DNA of 11,160 nt. It comes from Damh-18 sp964570795. Lineage in GTDB: Bacteria; Patescibacteriota; Minisyncoccia; Phycocordibacterales; UBA918. Positions 5,975 through 11,160 of the stretch are shown here, piece after piece. A program made the position numbers and the translations under genes. A model generated the notes under the pieces. It was not told the origin of the DNA, ran no database searches, and saw only the letters and a list, made by a program, of their open reading frames with translations. Location: NCBI GenBank assembly GCA_964570795.1, contig CAZMYZ010000022.1, positions 1-11,160 of the forward strand. Direction: 5' to 3'. The stretch's first letter is position 1; the number at the start of each line of letters is the position of its first letter.

Positions 5975-7396
5975 TTATTCAATATCAATAATAGTTGATG
6001 GGTCACTTCCCTCTGCATATCCTCGTAGTGGCAGTGAGTGGAAGAGTGTGAGGAGGGGTGTAATAAACTGCCACGCTGCCACCACTTCTTCACCACTCAC
6101 AAAGCGTGTTTGGTCGCCAATAATGCAATCATAGAGCACACGTTCGTATGCTTCGGGAGAACGCAATGCTTCGCCCTCCTCCTTTGCGAGAACGAGTTCC
6201 CGCTCATGGAGTTTAAATGAAAATCCTGGTTCTTTCACCCACATCGTGAGGCGCATGCTTTGCTCAGGAGAGAAGGTAAGGCGCAGTGTATTGCGATGCT
6301 CATGCGGCACTGCCTGTGTGGCGCATGCACACTCGTCTATCGCACGAAAGGTGATAACTACATCCGTGAGTGATGTGTGGAGTGCTTTTCCTGATTCCAA
6401 AGTAACACGCACGTCTTTCCAAAGTTCGCTGTCGATATGCGTTTCAATCCTGAAATAGGTCTCTGTTTCACTCTGTGGATTCACTCCTGCTGTCTCACGA
6501 TACCCCGCATACTGTGCGCGCACATGGGGGTCTATCTCACGCATGACAAGCGACTTGAGGGCCGCAAGCCTGCCTGCACGCACCGCGTGTGCATCACTGA
6601 TATCAGCGGGCTGCATAGTGAGAAGTGCAAGCATCTGAAGCATGTGGTTTTGCCCCACATCGCGAAGTGCACCAATACCATCATAGAAGGAGCCGCGCGT
6701 CGACACATTTTGTGATTCAAAAAGCCTGATATCGATGGATTCTATTTTGTTTCCATTCCACGAATCGTAGAGAATACTGTTTGCAAAACGAAGTGACATG
6801 ATATTTTCAATTGCCTCCTTCGCGAGATAATGGTCGATGCGGTAAATCTGTTCTTCGGTAAAAAGGTCGCAGAGTTGTGCCTCGAGTGCTTCTGCGGTAG
6901 TGAGGTCACTCCCAAAAGGTTTTTCCACGAGAAGCCGCGACCATGAGCCCACCCCATCGCACAGAGCCATCGCGTTGCTCTCTTTCAGTTTGCTAAAGAT
7001 ATTGCTATAGAGGTTTGGGGGCACCGCAAGATAAAAAAGTTTATTGGTACACTGGCCGATTTCAGTATCAAAGGTATTGAGTGCGGCCTTCACTGCTTCA
7101 TATGAAGTCGCATCATCAAACCCTCCCGAGAGATAACGAGTGTGTGCACAAAAGGCACTAAGTGCGCTCTCGTCATACTGCGCTTTTTTCGCAACGATGC
7201 TATCGTGCACAAAGGTGCGATACTCCTCATCCGAGAGTGCTCGGCGTGAAAGCCCCAGTACGCAAAATGAGTCAGGGAGCAAGTTTTGTACAAATAAATC
7301 AAAAAGCGCAGGGAGTAATTTGGTCTCAGCAAGATTGCCCGTGCCACCAAAAATAACAATAGAGGTGGGTTGGTTGTGAAATGGATTCTGTGACAT
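5975..7396 (-). CDS. zwf: Glucose-6-phosphate 1-dehydrogenase
   Basis: This 473-residue protein oxidises glucose 6-phosphate to 6-phosphogluconolactone and reduces NAD(P). The substrate motif RIDHYLAKE (186-194) is canonical apart from one common G-to-A change. EKPFG (158-162) and the general-base motif RDVGQNHMLQ (H251) are also present. The nucleotide loop reads GGTGNLAETKL (17-27), where most family members have GGTGDLAKRKL: the Asp and the Lys-Arg pair are replaced but the final Lys is kept. GLSRR (48-52) supplies the Arg residues usually tied to NADP binding. The ATG at 7396 is chosen over upstream codons because a TATGAT -10 box ends 6 bases before it and the upstream extension crosses the terminator hairpin. 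First gene of zwf-gnd-pgl; likely leaderless. Confidence 0.96.
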   Translation of the reverse strand: MSQNPFHNQPTSIVIFGGTGNLAETKLLPALFDLFVQNLLPDSFCVLGLSRRALSDEEYRTFVHDSIVAKKAQYDESALSAFCAHTRYLSGGFDDATSYEAVKAALNTFDTEIGQCTNKLFYLAVPPNLYSNIFSKLKESNAMALCDGVGSWSRLLVEKPFGSDLTTAEALEAQLCDLFTEEQIYRIDHYLAKEAIENIMSLRFANSILYDSWNGNKIESIDIRLFESQNVSTRGSFYDGIGALRDVGQNHMLQMLALLTMQPADISDAHAVRAGRLAALKSLVMREIDPHVRAQYAGYRETAGVNPQSETETYFRIETHIDSELWKDVRVTLESGKALHTSLTDVVITFRAIDECACATQAVPHEHRNTLRLTFSPEQSMRLTMWVKEPGFSFKLHERELVLAKEEGEALRSPEAYERVLYDCIIGDQTRFVSGEEVVAAWQFITPLLTLFHSLPLRGYAEGSDPSTIIDIE

Positions 7397-7402
7397 CCCT
7401 CT

Positions 7403-7408
7403 ATCATA
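7403..7408 (-). promoter_or_regulatory. -10 box of the zwf-gnd-pgl operon
   Basis: The minus strand reads TATGAT, then AGAGGG, then ATG. The six-base spacing equals that of ruvX and of the gene at 10560, so transcription should start at or next to the ATG. AGAGGG touches the ATG, which is too close to act as a normal Shine-Dalgarno sequence. Confidence 0.6.
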
Positions 7409-7424
7409 CCGCGTATGATGCAGT

Positions 7425-7469
7425 ATGCACAAAAGGGCCGCACGCTTTGCGTGCGGCCCTTTTGTGCAT
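7425..7469 (-). terminator. Perfect 21-bp hairpin terminator between the Nudix gene and zwf
   Basis: ATGCACAAAAGGGCCGCACGC is followed by loop TTT and its exact complement. An AAAA tract before the GC core and a TTTT tract after it make it a symmetrical, potentially bidirectional terminator. It lies 7 bases beyond the Nudix stop and before the zwf promoter, so it separates the two minus-strand units. Confidence 0.85.
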
Positions 7470-7476
7470 CGCACCC

Positions 7477-7908
7477 CTATCCTTTTGTAAATCGCGGTGT
7501 ATCACTGAGGACTCCGCGTGTCCTAAAATCTTCCCCCAAGACCTCCGGCAAAATATGTACGTCATCGGTGGGTGTCACCCACACAATATCCGCAAGTTCG
7601 TATGCATGAGTGCGTTCGAGGAGGTGGCAGTTGAGGTACGCAGCACCATTCATAATCTCAAAGAAAAATTCCACTGGCTGCCTGTCTTCTCTGTCCACAA
7701 AGGTATTTACATACAGAAGTCGCCCAATAACCGGCGCTACACCGAGTTCCTCCACGAGTTCCCGATGCATACACTCCTTTGGGTCCTCACCAAATTCCAG
7801 ATGTCCACCAGGGAGTACAACATTGTCCGGATGATGTGGGTGTCGCACCATAAGCATCTTTCCTTCATGAAGGATAATCCCCCTGCACCGCACATTAAAG
7901 TATTTCAT
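7477..7908 (-). CDS. Nudix hydrolase
   Basis: This 143-residue protein contains a perfect Nudix box, GX5EX7REUXEEXGU, at residues 35-57 (G35, E41, R49, E50, E53, E54, G56), preceded by VLPGG. It belongs to the pyrophosphohydrolases that cleave a nucleoside diphosphate linked to another group and need Mg2+. The substrate cannot be predicted from the box. RHPHHPDNVVLPGGHLE resembles house-cleaning MutT/ADP-ribose types. The ATG at 7908 is chosen; a TTG at 7926 in the same frame lies upstream of and within the promoter. It is a single-gene unit between its own promoter and the 7425 terminator, divergent from the secreted protein gene. Confidence 0.95.
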   Translation of the reverse strand: MKYFNVRCRGIILHEGKMLMVRHPHHPDNVVLPGGHLEFGEDPKECMHRELVEELGVAPVIGRLLYVNTFVDREDRQPVEFFFEIMNGAAYLNCHLLERTHAYELADIVWVTPTDDVHILPEVLGEDFRTRGVLSDTPRFTKG

Positions 7909-7916
7909 ATTGAAGG

Positions 7917-7925
7917 AGTATACCA
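7917..7925 (-). promoter_or_regulatory. Extended -10 promoter of the Nudix gene
   Basis: The minus strand reads TGGTATACT, the same nine bases as the HNH promoter. The hexamer ends 8 bases before the ATG, giving an expected leader of only about 0-3 bases. Confidence 0.65.
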
Positions 7926-7935
7926 AAAAGGTAGT

Positions 7936-7945
7936 AAGGCGCCTT
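7936..7945. repeat. 10-bp perfect palindrome in the divergent promoter region
   Basis: AAGGCGCCTT is a perfect palindrome between the Nudix promoter and the -35 box of the secreted protein gene. It could be an operator half-site pair or chance; a 10-bp palindrome alone is weak evidence. Confidence 0.3.
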
Positions 7946-7967
7946 GATGTATAGGGTTTTTGATGTG

Positions 7968-7996
7968 TTGACAGTATGTATGAAGTATGCTACAAT
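7968..7996 (+). promoter_or_regulatory. Strong sigma70 promoter of the secreted Gly-rich protein gene
   Basis: TTGACA (7968-7973), a 17-base spacer, then TACAAT (7991-7996), with TGC before the -10 box giving an extended -10. This is the best promoter in the window. The expected start near 8003 leaves a leader of about 60 bases. Confidence 0.85.
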
Positions 7997-8050
7997 ACCG
8001 GCACGTAAGGGGGTTTTCCTCTACGATGGTAGTACCTCACAACTTAGTAC

Positions 8051-8056
8051 AAGGAG
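8051..8056 (+). promoter_or_regulatory. Strong ribosome binding site of the secreted Gly-rich protein gene
   Basis: AAGGAG lies 6 bases before the ATG at 8063, a textbook Shine-Dalgarno position. Most other genes here have none, so this gene is built for high translation. Confidence 0.85.
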
Positions 8057-8062
8057 CAACAC

Positions 8063-9124
8063 ATGAACAAACGTCTCGTTTCGTCTCTCGCAGTAGCCGC
8101 CCTTTTCGCGGTCTCTTCGGCAGCCTTTGCCACCAACAGTGGTGAAGACGGGCATCAAAACCAAAATGGCCAAGGCCACAGTGAACACGGCCAAGGAAAT
8201 GGCTATGGTCATGACAAGGGCGACGGTCACAACAACCCCGGCAACGGTGGTGGTAATCACGGTAATTCCGGTGGTACGGGTGGTCAAGGCGGTGGTGGTG
8301 GCAAGGGCGGCGCAGGTGGCAGTGCAAACCAACTGCAAGGCCAAGGTCAGGAACTGAACGCCAAACTGTCGGCTTCGGCAACTGGTGTTGGTACCGGCAT
8401 TGCCGAGTCCAAGTCCATTGCTGGCGCGGCAGCGACTGGTGGTGATGCCAAGGCGACAGGCGGCCAAGGGGGTACGTCCGGAGCGGCGGCAGGTGCCAAT
8501 GCTTCCGGCAACGGCAACGGTGGTGGTGCAACGGTTGGTTTTACCGACAACAGCAGCGCGAAATACACCACGGTTGTACTGCCTCCGGCTCCCGAAGCAC
8601 CCCTGTCGATGGCAATCGGCAACATCGCCACAACCAAGATGGGTGTCTGCGGTCCGAGGTTCAACATCCAGGAGAACGCGGACGAAGTAATCCAAACGAC
8701 CCCAGGCGTTATCTTTGGACTTGGTGCCGACTACGCCACCGTGCGAACCATGCATGGAAGGCTCGTTGGTCTCAACAAGGACGCCTTTATCGAACAAACC
8801 ACCGGCGAGTTCGATGACAACGGCAACCCAATCAAGGTTGTCCGTTTGTGGGGCCACCAGTTGGTGATGGTTGCATCGGTAACTGGCACTTCTGCGGGCT
8901 CTGGTGTTGGCGCGAGTGGCTCCAACAGCGCCGGTGCTGCTTCGATTGGCCTCTCCAATGGTGCCGGTGCTGCACTGCCTGGTGTGCTCGTGACCGCAAT
9001 GCCGTGTGTCTACAAGGCATACACAGTCAAGCCGGCTCCTGTACCGCCCGTCGTTGTTCCGCCGGTTTGCGTCAAGGCAAACGGGAAACCGTGTGTCCAG
9101 ACCACCTTAGTCCCGGCCAACTAA
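8063..9124 (+). CDS. Secreted glycine/asparagine/histidine-rich low-complexity protein, function unknown
   Basis: I do not recognise this 353-residue protein. It has a clear Sec signal peptide: basic MNKR, a hydrophobic core (5-20) and an AFA cleavage site after residue 23. Residues 24-95 are an extreme G/N/H/Q-rich region with GNGG- and GHG-type runs. Residues 96-158 are Ala/Gly/Ser/Thr-rich. A more ordered core (160-270) includes ATTKMGVCGPRFNIQ and LWGHQLVMVASV. A second Gly/Ser/Ala run (273-308) precedes a Pro/Val tail with Cys. Four Cys (196, 315, 336, 344) could form two disulphides outside the cell. Composition is GC-rich and codon choice (GGC, GGT, AAC) differs from neighbours, pointing to transfer or strong selection for expression. 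Promoter, ribosome site and double terminator all suggest high output. Possible roles are surface coat, biofilm or metal-binding protein, all unproven. Confidence 0.85.
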   Translation: MNKRLVSSLAVAALFAVSSAAFATNSGEDGHQNQNGQGHSEHGQGNGYGHDKGDGHNNPGNGGGNHGNSGGTGGQGGGGGKGGAGGSANQLQGQGQELNAKLSASATGVGTGIAESKSIAGAAATGGDAKATGGQGGTSGAAAGANASGNGNGGGATVGFTDNSSAKYTTVVLPPAPEAPLSMAIGNIATTKMGVCGPRFNIQENADEVIQTTPGVIFGLGADYATVRTMHGRLVGLNKDAFIEQTTGEFDDNGNPIKVVRLWGHQLVMVASVTGTSAGSGVGASGSNSAGAASIGLSNGAGAALPGVLVTAMPCVYKAYTVKPAPVPPVVVPPVCVKANGKPCVQTTLVPAN

Positions 9125-9158
9125 CCTGTTCTTTTCCCACCCGTGAGGGTGCACGCTC

Positions 9159-9192
9159 AAAGCCCCGCTGCAATATGCGGGGCTTTTTCTTT
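9159..9192 (+). terminator. First intrinsic terminator after the secreted protein gene
   Basis: AAAGCCCCGC, an 8-base loop, GCGGGGCTTT, then a T-rich tail (TTCTTTT). A textbook rho-independent terminator, 34 bases after the stop codon. Confidence 0.92.
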
Positions 9193-9204
9193 TGGGTATT
9201 TATT

Positions 9205-9235
9205 GGCCTTGCCTCAGTGCAAGGCCTTTTTCTTT
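9205..9235 (+). terminator. Second, tandem intrinsic terminator
   Basis: GGCCTTGC, loop CTCAGT, GCAAGGCC, then TTTTTCTTT. It lies only 12 bases after the first terminator; together they should give near-complete termination. Confidence 0.88.
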
Positions 9236-9262
9236 GCATACAACAGCGCACTGCGCGATACT
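9234..9262 (+). promoter_or_regulatory. Candidate promoter of the carbonic-anhydrase-like gene
   Basis: TTGCAT (9234-9239), a 17-base spacer, then GATACT (9257-9262); each box differs from consensus by one or two bases. It would start RNA near 9269 and give a leader of about 125 bases containing the 9303 hairpin. A TATATT at 9273 is an alternative -10 without a good -35. Confidence 0.45.
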
Positions 9263-9302
9263 TCACACTTTATATATTCCGTGGTACAACTGCGCGTATG
9301 TT

Positions 9303-9342
9303 CCGCGGTGGATGTGTGGCGTTTGCCACACACCCACCGCGG
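9303..9342 (+). other. Long leader hairpin before the carbonic-anhydrase-like gene
   Basis: CCGCGGTGG-A-TGTGTGGC, loop GTTT, GCCACACA-C-CCACCGCGG: 17 pairs with one A-C mismatch. A T-rich run (TTCTTTTTATG) follows 6 bases later. It is too far from the upstream gene to be needed as its terminator after two good ones, so it may be an attenuator or a leader regulatory structure. Confidence 0.6.
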
Positions 9343-9381
9343 ATTCCGTTCTTTTTATGCAGTTCATTATTTATTAACTCA

Positions 9382-9386
9382 AGAGG
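9382..9386 (+). promoter_or_regulatory. Ribosome binding site of the carbonic-anhydrase-like gene
   Basis: AGAGG (within AAGAGGAAAAATC) precedes the ATG at 9394 with a 7-base gap. It decides the start, because the frame is open far upstream into the preceding gene. Confidence 0.75.
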
Positions 9387-9393
9387 AAAAATC

Positions 9394-10458
9394 ATGGGTC
9401 TCAAAGCAGAAATTCTCAGTCTCAATAAAGAGCGCAACGAAGCATTCGATACCGCAAGTGCGTATGGCGGGCGTCTCCTTCATAAAGGCAAACACCCCAC
9501 ACAAATACTCGTCTTTAAGTGTATGGATGGGCGTATTAATCTCCCCCTTATCACCGGTGTACCGATGGGTATCCTAAAGCCATTTCGCAACATCGGCGGG
9601 AAATTTACCTTGGGTGACCCCTACCTTGGCCGCCTCGTACTCGATGCTGTGGAGCGTGTTGCACGTGAAGGACATTCTTCCCTCGCACTCTGTACTTTCC
9701 ACTTCTCAAAGGAGCACAATGAGCACCGCGGGTGTGCAGGACACAAGTACAACATCGCTGCATCGCGTGAAGGGGCATTTACCCTCAAACATGAATTTGA
9801 TGAAGTGTTTGGTATAGACAATCCTGCCATCTCGGCGATTGTTGTGGGGATTGAGACCGATGAAGATGCACTCATTCTCTGTGGAGGTAACGGCGCAGAA
9901 CTTTCGATTGCCGACTGCACCGAACTCTCAGATGCAGAACTGACACACAAGGTGATTGCGCTCTACCCTGAGGTGTCCGAGGAGATTCTCGAAGACCTCC
10001 TTCCCCTTGTCCTTAATAACCGTGCACATGTAGCACGTATTAAGAAAGAGGGGCGCCCTGTCCTTGAACTCGTCCACAATGAAAACATCATCGGTGTAGG
10101 GCGTGGCTTTGACTGGCTTCACCTTCCCAATCGTGCACTCATCATTGGCCCCTACGGGCACACGGGTGGCACCTGGCGTGAAGCAGTCGCAGTCGCGGGT
10201 GGGATTGTGCTCAACAATTTTAAAAACAATCCCAACTTGAAGGCTGGAGGTGCACTCCTTCTTGTATCTGCTCCCTATGCCGACACCGCCGAGCGTGGTA
10301 TGGCAATTGCAAAGGCAAAATACTTTGCAACCGTTGCACGGCAGGCACTTGAGCCTTTTGCCGACGACCTTTCACTTGATACTTTGGTGGGTATCACCGA
10401 CATGACCAAGATGAAATACCACCCACTCACCCAAGTTTCACACTACGAAACAATATAG
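9394..10458 (+). CDS. Beta-carbonic-anhydrase-like protein with extra C-terminal region
   Basis: This 354-residue protein shows the beta-carbonic anhydrase site plan. KCMDGR supplies a Cys zinc ligand and the Asp-Arg dyad (C43, D45, R47). RNIGG (65-69) lies where E. coli-type enzymes have their RN motif. Strand LALCTFH with H103, followed by GCAG with C114, would complete the Cys-His-Cys zinc site. Ordinary enzymes have H-x2-C; here H103 to C114 is 11 residues, like the spacing I recall for carboxysomal CsoSCA. H111-x2-C114 is an alternative pair. Residues 140-354 have no counterpart in short beta enzymes; GRGFDWLHLPN, IIGPYGHTGGTWREAV and LVSAPYADT look conserved. If active it would interconvert CO2 and bicarbonate in the cytoplasm (no signal peptide). 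The fold call is from motifs only. The gene is a single unit with its own leader and terminator. Confidence 0.65.
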   Translation: MGLKAEILSLNKERNEAFDTASAYGGRLLHKGKHPTQILVFKCMDGRINLPLITGVPMGILKPFRNIGGKFTLGDPYLGRLVLDAVERVAREGHSSLALCTFHFSKEHNEHRGCAGHKYNIAASREGAFTLKHEFDEVFGIDNPAISAIVVGIETDEDALILCGGNGAELSIADCTELSDAELTHKVIALYPEVSEEILEDLLPLVLNNRAHVARIKKEGRPVLELVHNENIIGVGRGFDWLHLPNRALIIGPYGHTGGTWREAVAVAGGIVLNNFKNNPNLKAGGALLLVSAPYADTAERGMAIAKAKYFATVARQALEPFADDLSLDTLVGITDMTKMKYHPLTQVSHYETI

Positions 10459-10477
10459 TGATGGGAAAAGGAATTAG

Positions 10478-10510
10478 TCCCCGAATGCTTCACGCACTCG
10501 GGGATTTTCT
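10478..10510 (+). terminator. Intrinsic terminator after the carbonic-anhydrase-like gene
   Basis: TCCCCGA and TCGGGGA form a 7-bp stem with an inner TGC/GCA extension, followed by TTTTCT. It starts 19 bases after the stop codon. Confidence 0.8.
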
Positions 10511-10544
10511 ATACGTGTATAAAGTACAAACCCAAAAATTGCTG

Positions 10545-10553
10545 TGCTACAAT
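10545..10553 (+). promoter_or_regulatory. Extended -10 promoter of the small membrane protein gene
   Basis: TGCTACAAT: TGn plus TACAAT, with the hexamer ending 6 bases before the ATG at 10560. This is the same spacing as ruvX and zwf, so the mRNA is probably leaderless. Confidence 0.65.
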
Positions 10554-10559
10554 TATCCC

Positions 10560-11027
10560 ATGAACAATACATCATCTCTCTATTGGGAAGCACCGGAGCA
10601 TACCCACATTGAAAAATCACATGACTGGTTTTGGGCGCTCGGTATCATTGCTGTCGCAAGCTCAATTACGAGTATTATTTTTGGTAATGTACTTTTTGGT
10701 GTCGTCATTCTCCTTGCCACCATGGTTGTTTTTCTCAATGGCAATAAAATGCCGCGTATTATTCCTTTTGAGATACTCACCCGAGGAATTCGCGTTGGCG
10801 ATGAACTCTACCCCTACACTACCCTCGAGTCATACTGTGTTGATGAAGAAAATCCGCAAGGGCCACAACTCATTGTGAAGTCAAAGAAACTTTTTATGCC
10901 ACTCATCATCATTCCTCTTCCGGAGGAGTATGTGGATGATATAGAGCGTCTCATGGGTCCTCGACTTCCTGTAGAGCATCTCGAAGAACCCTTCTCCCAC
11001 AAACTCATGGAGTACTTCGGATTCTAA
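10560..11027 (+). CDS. Two-helix membrane protein of unknown function
   Basis: This 155-residue protein begins with a short polar segment containing WEAPEHTH (9-16) and EKSHDWFW. Two closely spaced transmembrane helices follow (about 24-41 and 43-60). A C-terminal soluble part (65-155) alternates beta-strand-like stretches (GIRVGDELYPYTTLESY, LIVKSK, LIIIPLP). The layout, two helices then a beta-rich domain starting IRVGDELYPY, recalls small membrane proteins with a bacterial PH-like domain, but I cannot confirm this. Function is not assigned. The ATG at 10560 is chosen because the extended -10 box lies immediately before it; the frame is open back to 10458 but runs through the previous terminator. 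It is a single-gene unit ending in its own hairpin. Confidence 0.88.
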   Translation: MNNTSSLYWEAPEHTHIEKSHDWFWALGIIAVASSITSIIFGNVLFGVVILLATMVVFLNGNKMPRIIPFEILTRGIRVGDELYPYTTLESYCVDEENPQGPQLIVKSKKLFMPLIIIPLPEEYVDDIERLMGPRLPVEHLEEPFSHKLMEYFGF

Positions 11028-11035
11028 ATCGCACC

Positions 11036-11064
11036 ATAAGCCCCGCACCTCTTGCGGGGCTTAT
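11036..11064 (+). terminator. Terminator hairpin after the membrane protein gene
   Basis: ATAAGCCCCGC, loop ACCTCTT, GCGGGGCTTAT: an 11-bp perfect stem with only a short T run. Its AGCCCCGC/GCGGGGCT core is the same as that of the terminator at 9159. Confidence 0.75.
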
Positions 11065-11080
11065 CAAATACAATTCTCTA

Positions 11081-11089
11081 TGGTAGAAT
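11081..11089 (+). promoter_or_regulatory. Extended -10 promoter of tRNA-Arg(GCG)
   Basis: TGGTAGAAT (TGn plus TAGAAT) ends 13 bases before the tRNA, predicting a 5' leader of about 7 bases. Confidence 0.55.
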
Positions 11090-11102
11090 CGTCTCCGTCC
11101 AC

Positions 11103-11160
11103 GCTCTCATAGTTTAATGGATAGAATGCAGGTTTGCGGTACCTGCGATCCAGGTTCGAT
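11103..11160 (+). tRNA. tRNA-Arg (anticodon GCG), 3' end cut by window edge
   Basis: The 5' acceptor strand GCTCTCA starts at 11103. The D-arm is GTTT-AATGGATA-GAAT, with two G-T pairs. The anticodon stem CAGGT/ACCTG pairs perfectly around loop TTGCGGT, giving anticodon GCG at 11136-11138 for CGC and, by wobble, CGU. The T-loop start (GGTTCGAT) is at the window end; the acceptor 3' strand lies outside. Most bacteria use ACG (inosine) here, so GCG is notable. Confidence 0.93.

Noticed and set aside
7381..7947. Plus-strand open frame opposite the Nudix gene
   Set aside because: It overlaps the terminator hairpin and the whole Nudix gene, has no ribosome site and shows no domain. The Nudix box on the minus strand is perfect.
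8110..8310. Possible CRISPR or tandem repeat in the Gly-rich coding region
   Set aside because: The GGCAA/GGTGG-type runs are irregular codon-level low complexity with no constant repeat length or spacers.
8021..8857. Long open frame on the minus strand opposite the secreted Gly-rich protein
   Set aside because: It is a shadow of the GC-rich glycine codons. It has no ribosome site or promoter, its composition is artificial, and the plus frame has a signal peptide, promoter, ribosome site and terminators.
8848..9393. In-frame upstream extension of the carbonic-anhydrase-like gene
   Set aside because: It overlaps the secreted protein gene in another frame, crosses both terminators and the leader hairpin, and has no conserved sequence. 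The ATG at 9394 has its own ribosome site.

Overview
The window looks like a chromosomal segment of a small-genome bacterium, most plausibly a member of the Candidate Phyla Radiation (Patescibacteria, Parcubacteria-like). This is inferred from compact operons with gaps of 2-12 bases, several start codons sitting directly downstream of a -10 box with no Shine-Dalgarno sequence, tRNA genes without an encoded CCA, a PilM/N/O type IV pilus operon with an unrecognised fourth gene, and very short versions of standard proteins. No marker gene here fixes the taxonomy.

Layout, minus strand first. Positions 1-61 hold a cut tRNA-Arg(TCT), whose 5' end overlaps the stop of the last gene of a pilM-pilN-pilO-(unknown membrane protein) operon (2667 down to 52). 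Upstream lies a two-gene unit, ruvX followed by a stand-alone EMAPII/CsaA-like tRNA-binding OB-fold protein (3470 down to 2731). A divergent plus-strand unit carries a zinc-rich HNH nuclease (3527-4018) followed 7 bases later by tRNA-Ser(TGA) (4026-4113). Between this tRNA and the next gene is a 240-base non-coding stretch packed with hairpins and inverted copies of the tRNA-Ser 3' end. Positions 7396 down to 4372 are a zwf-gnd-pgl operon, the complete oxidative branch of the pentose phosphate pathway. A Nudix hydrolase (7908-7477) follows upstream and is separated from zwf by a 21-bp-stem terminator.

From 7968 rightwards everything is on the plus strand. A near-consensus sigma70 promoter and a good Shine-Dalgarno sequence drive a secreted glycine/asparagine/histidine-rich protein of unknown function (8063-9124), closed by two tandem terminators. 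Next comes a 354-residue protein that I read as a divergent beta-carbonic-anhydrase-like enzyme with extra C-terminal sequence (9394-10458), then a small two-helix membrane protein (10560-11027). A cut tRNA-Arg(GCG) closes the window.

The strongest candidates for something new are the beta-carbonic-anhydrase-like protein, whose zinc-site spacing recalls the carboxysomal enzyme CsoSCA; the highly expressed secreted low-complexity protein; the tRNA-Ser-derived inverted-repeat element; and the recurring leaderless promoter layout (extended -10 box, 6-8 bases, ATG).
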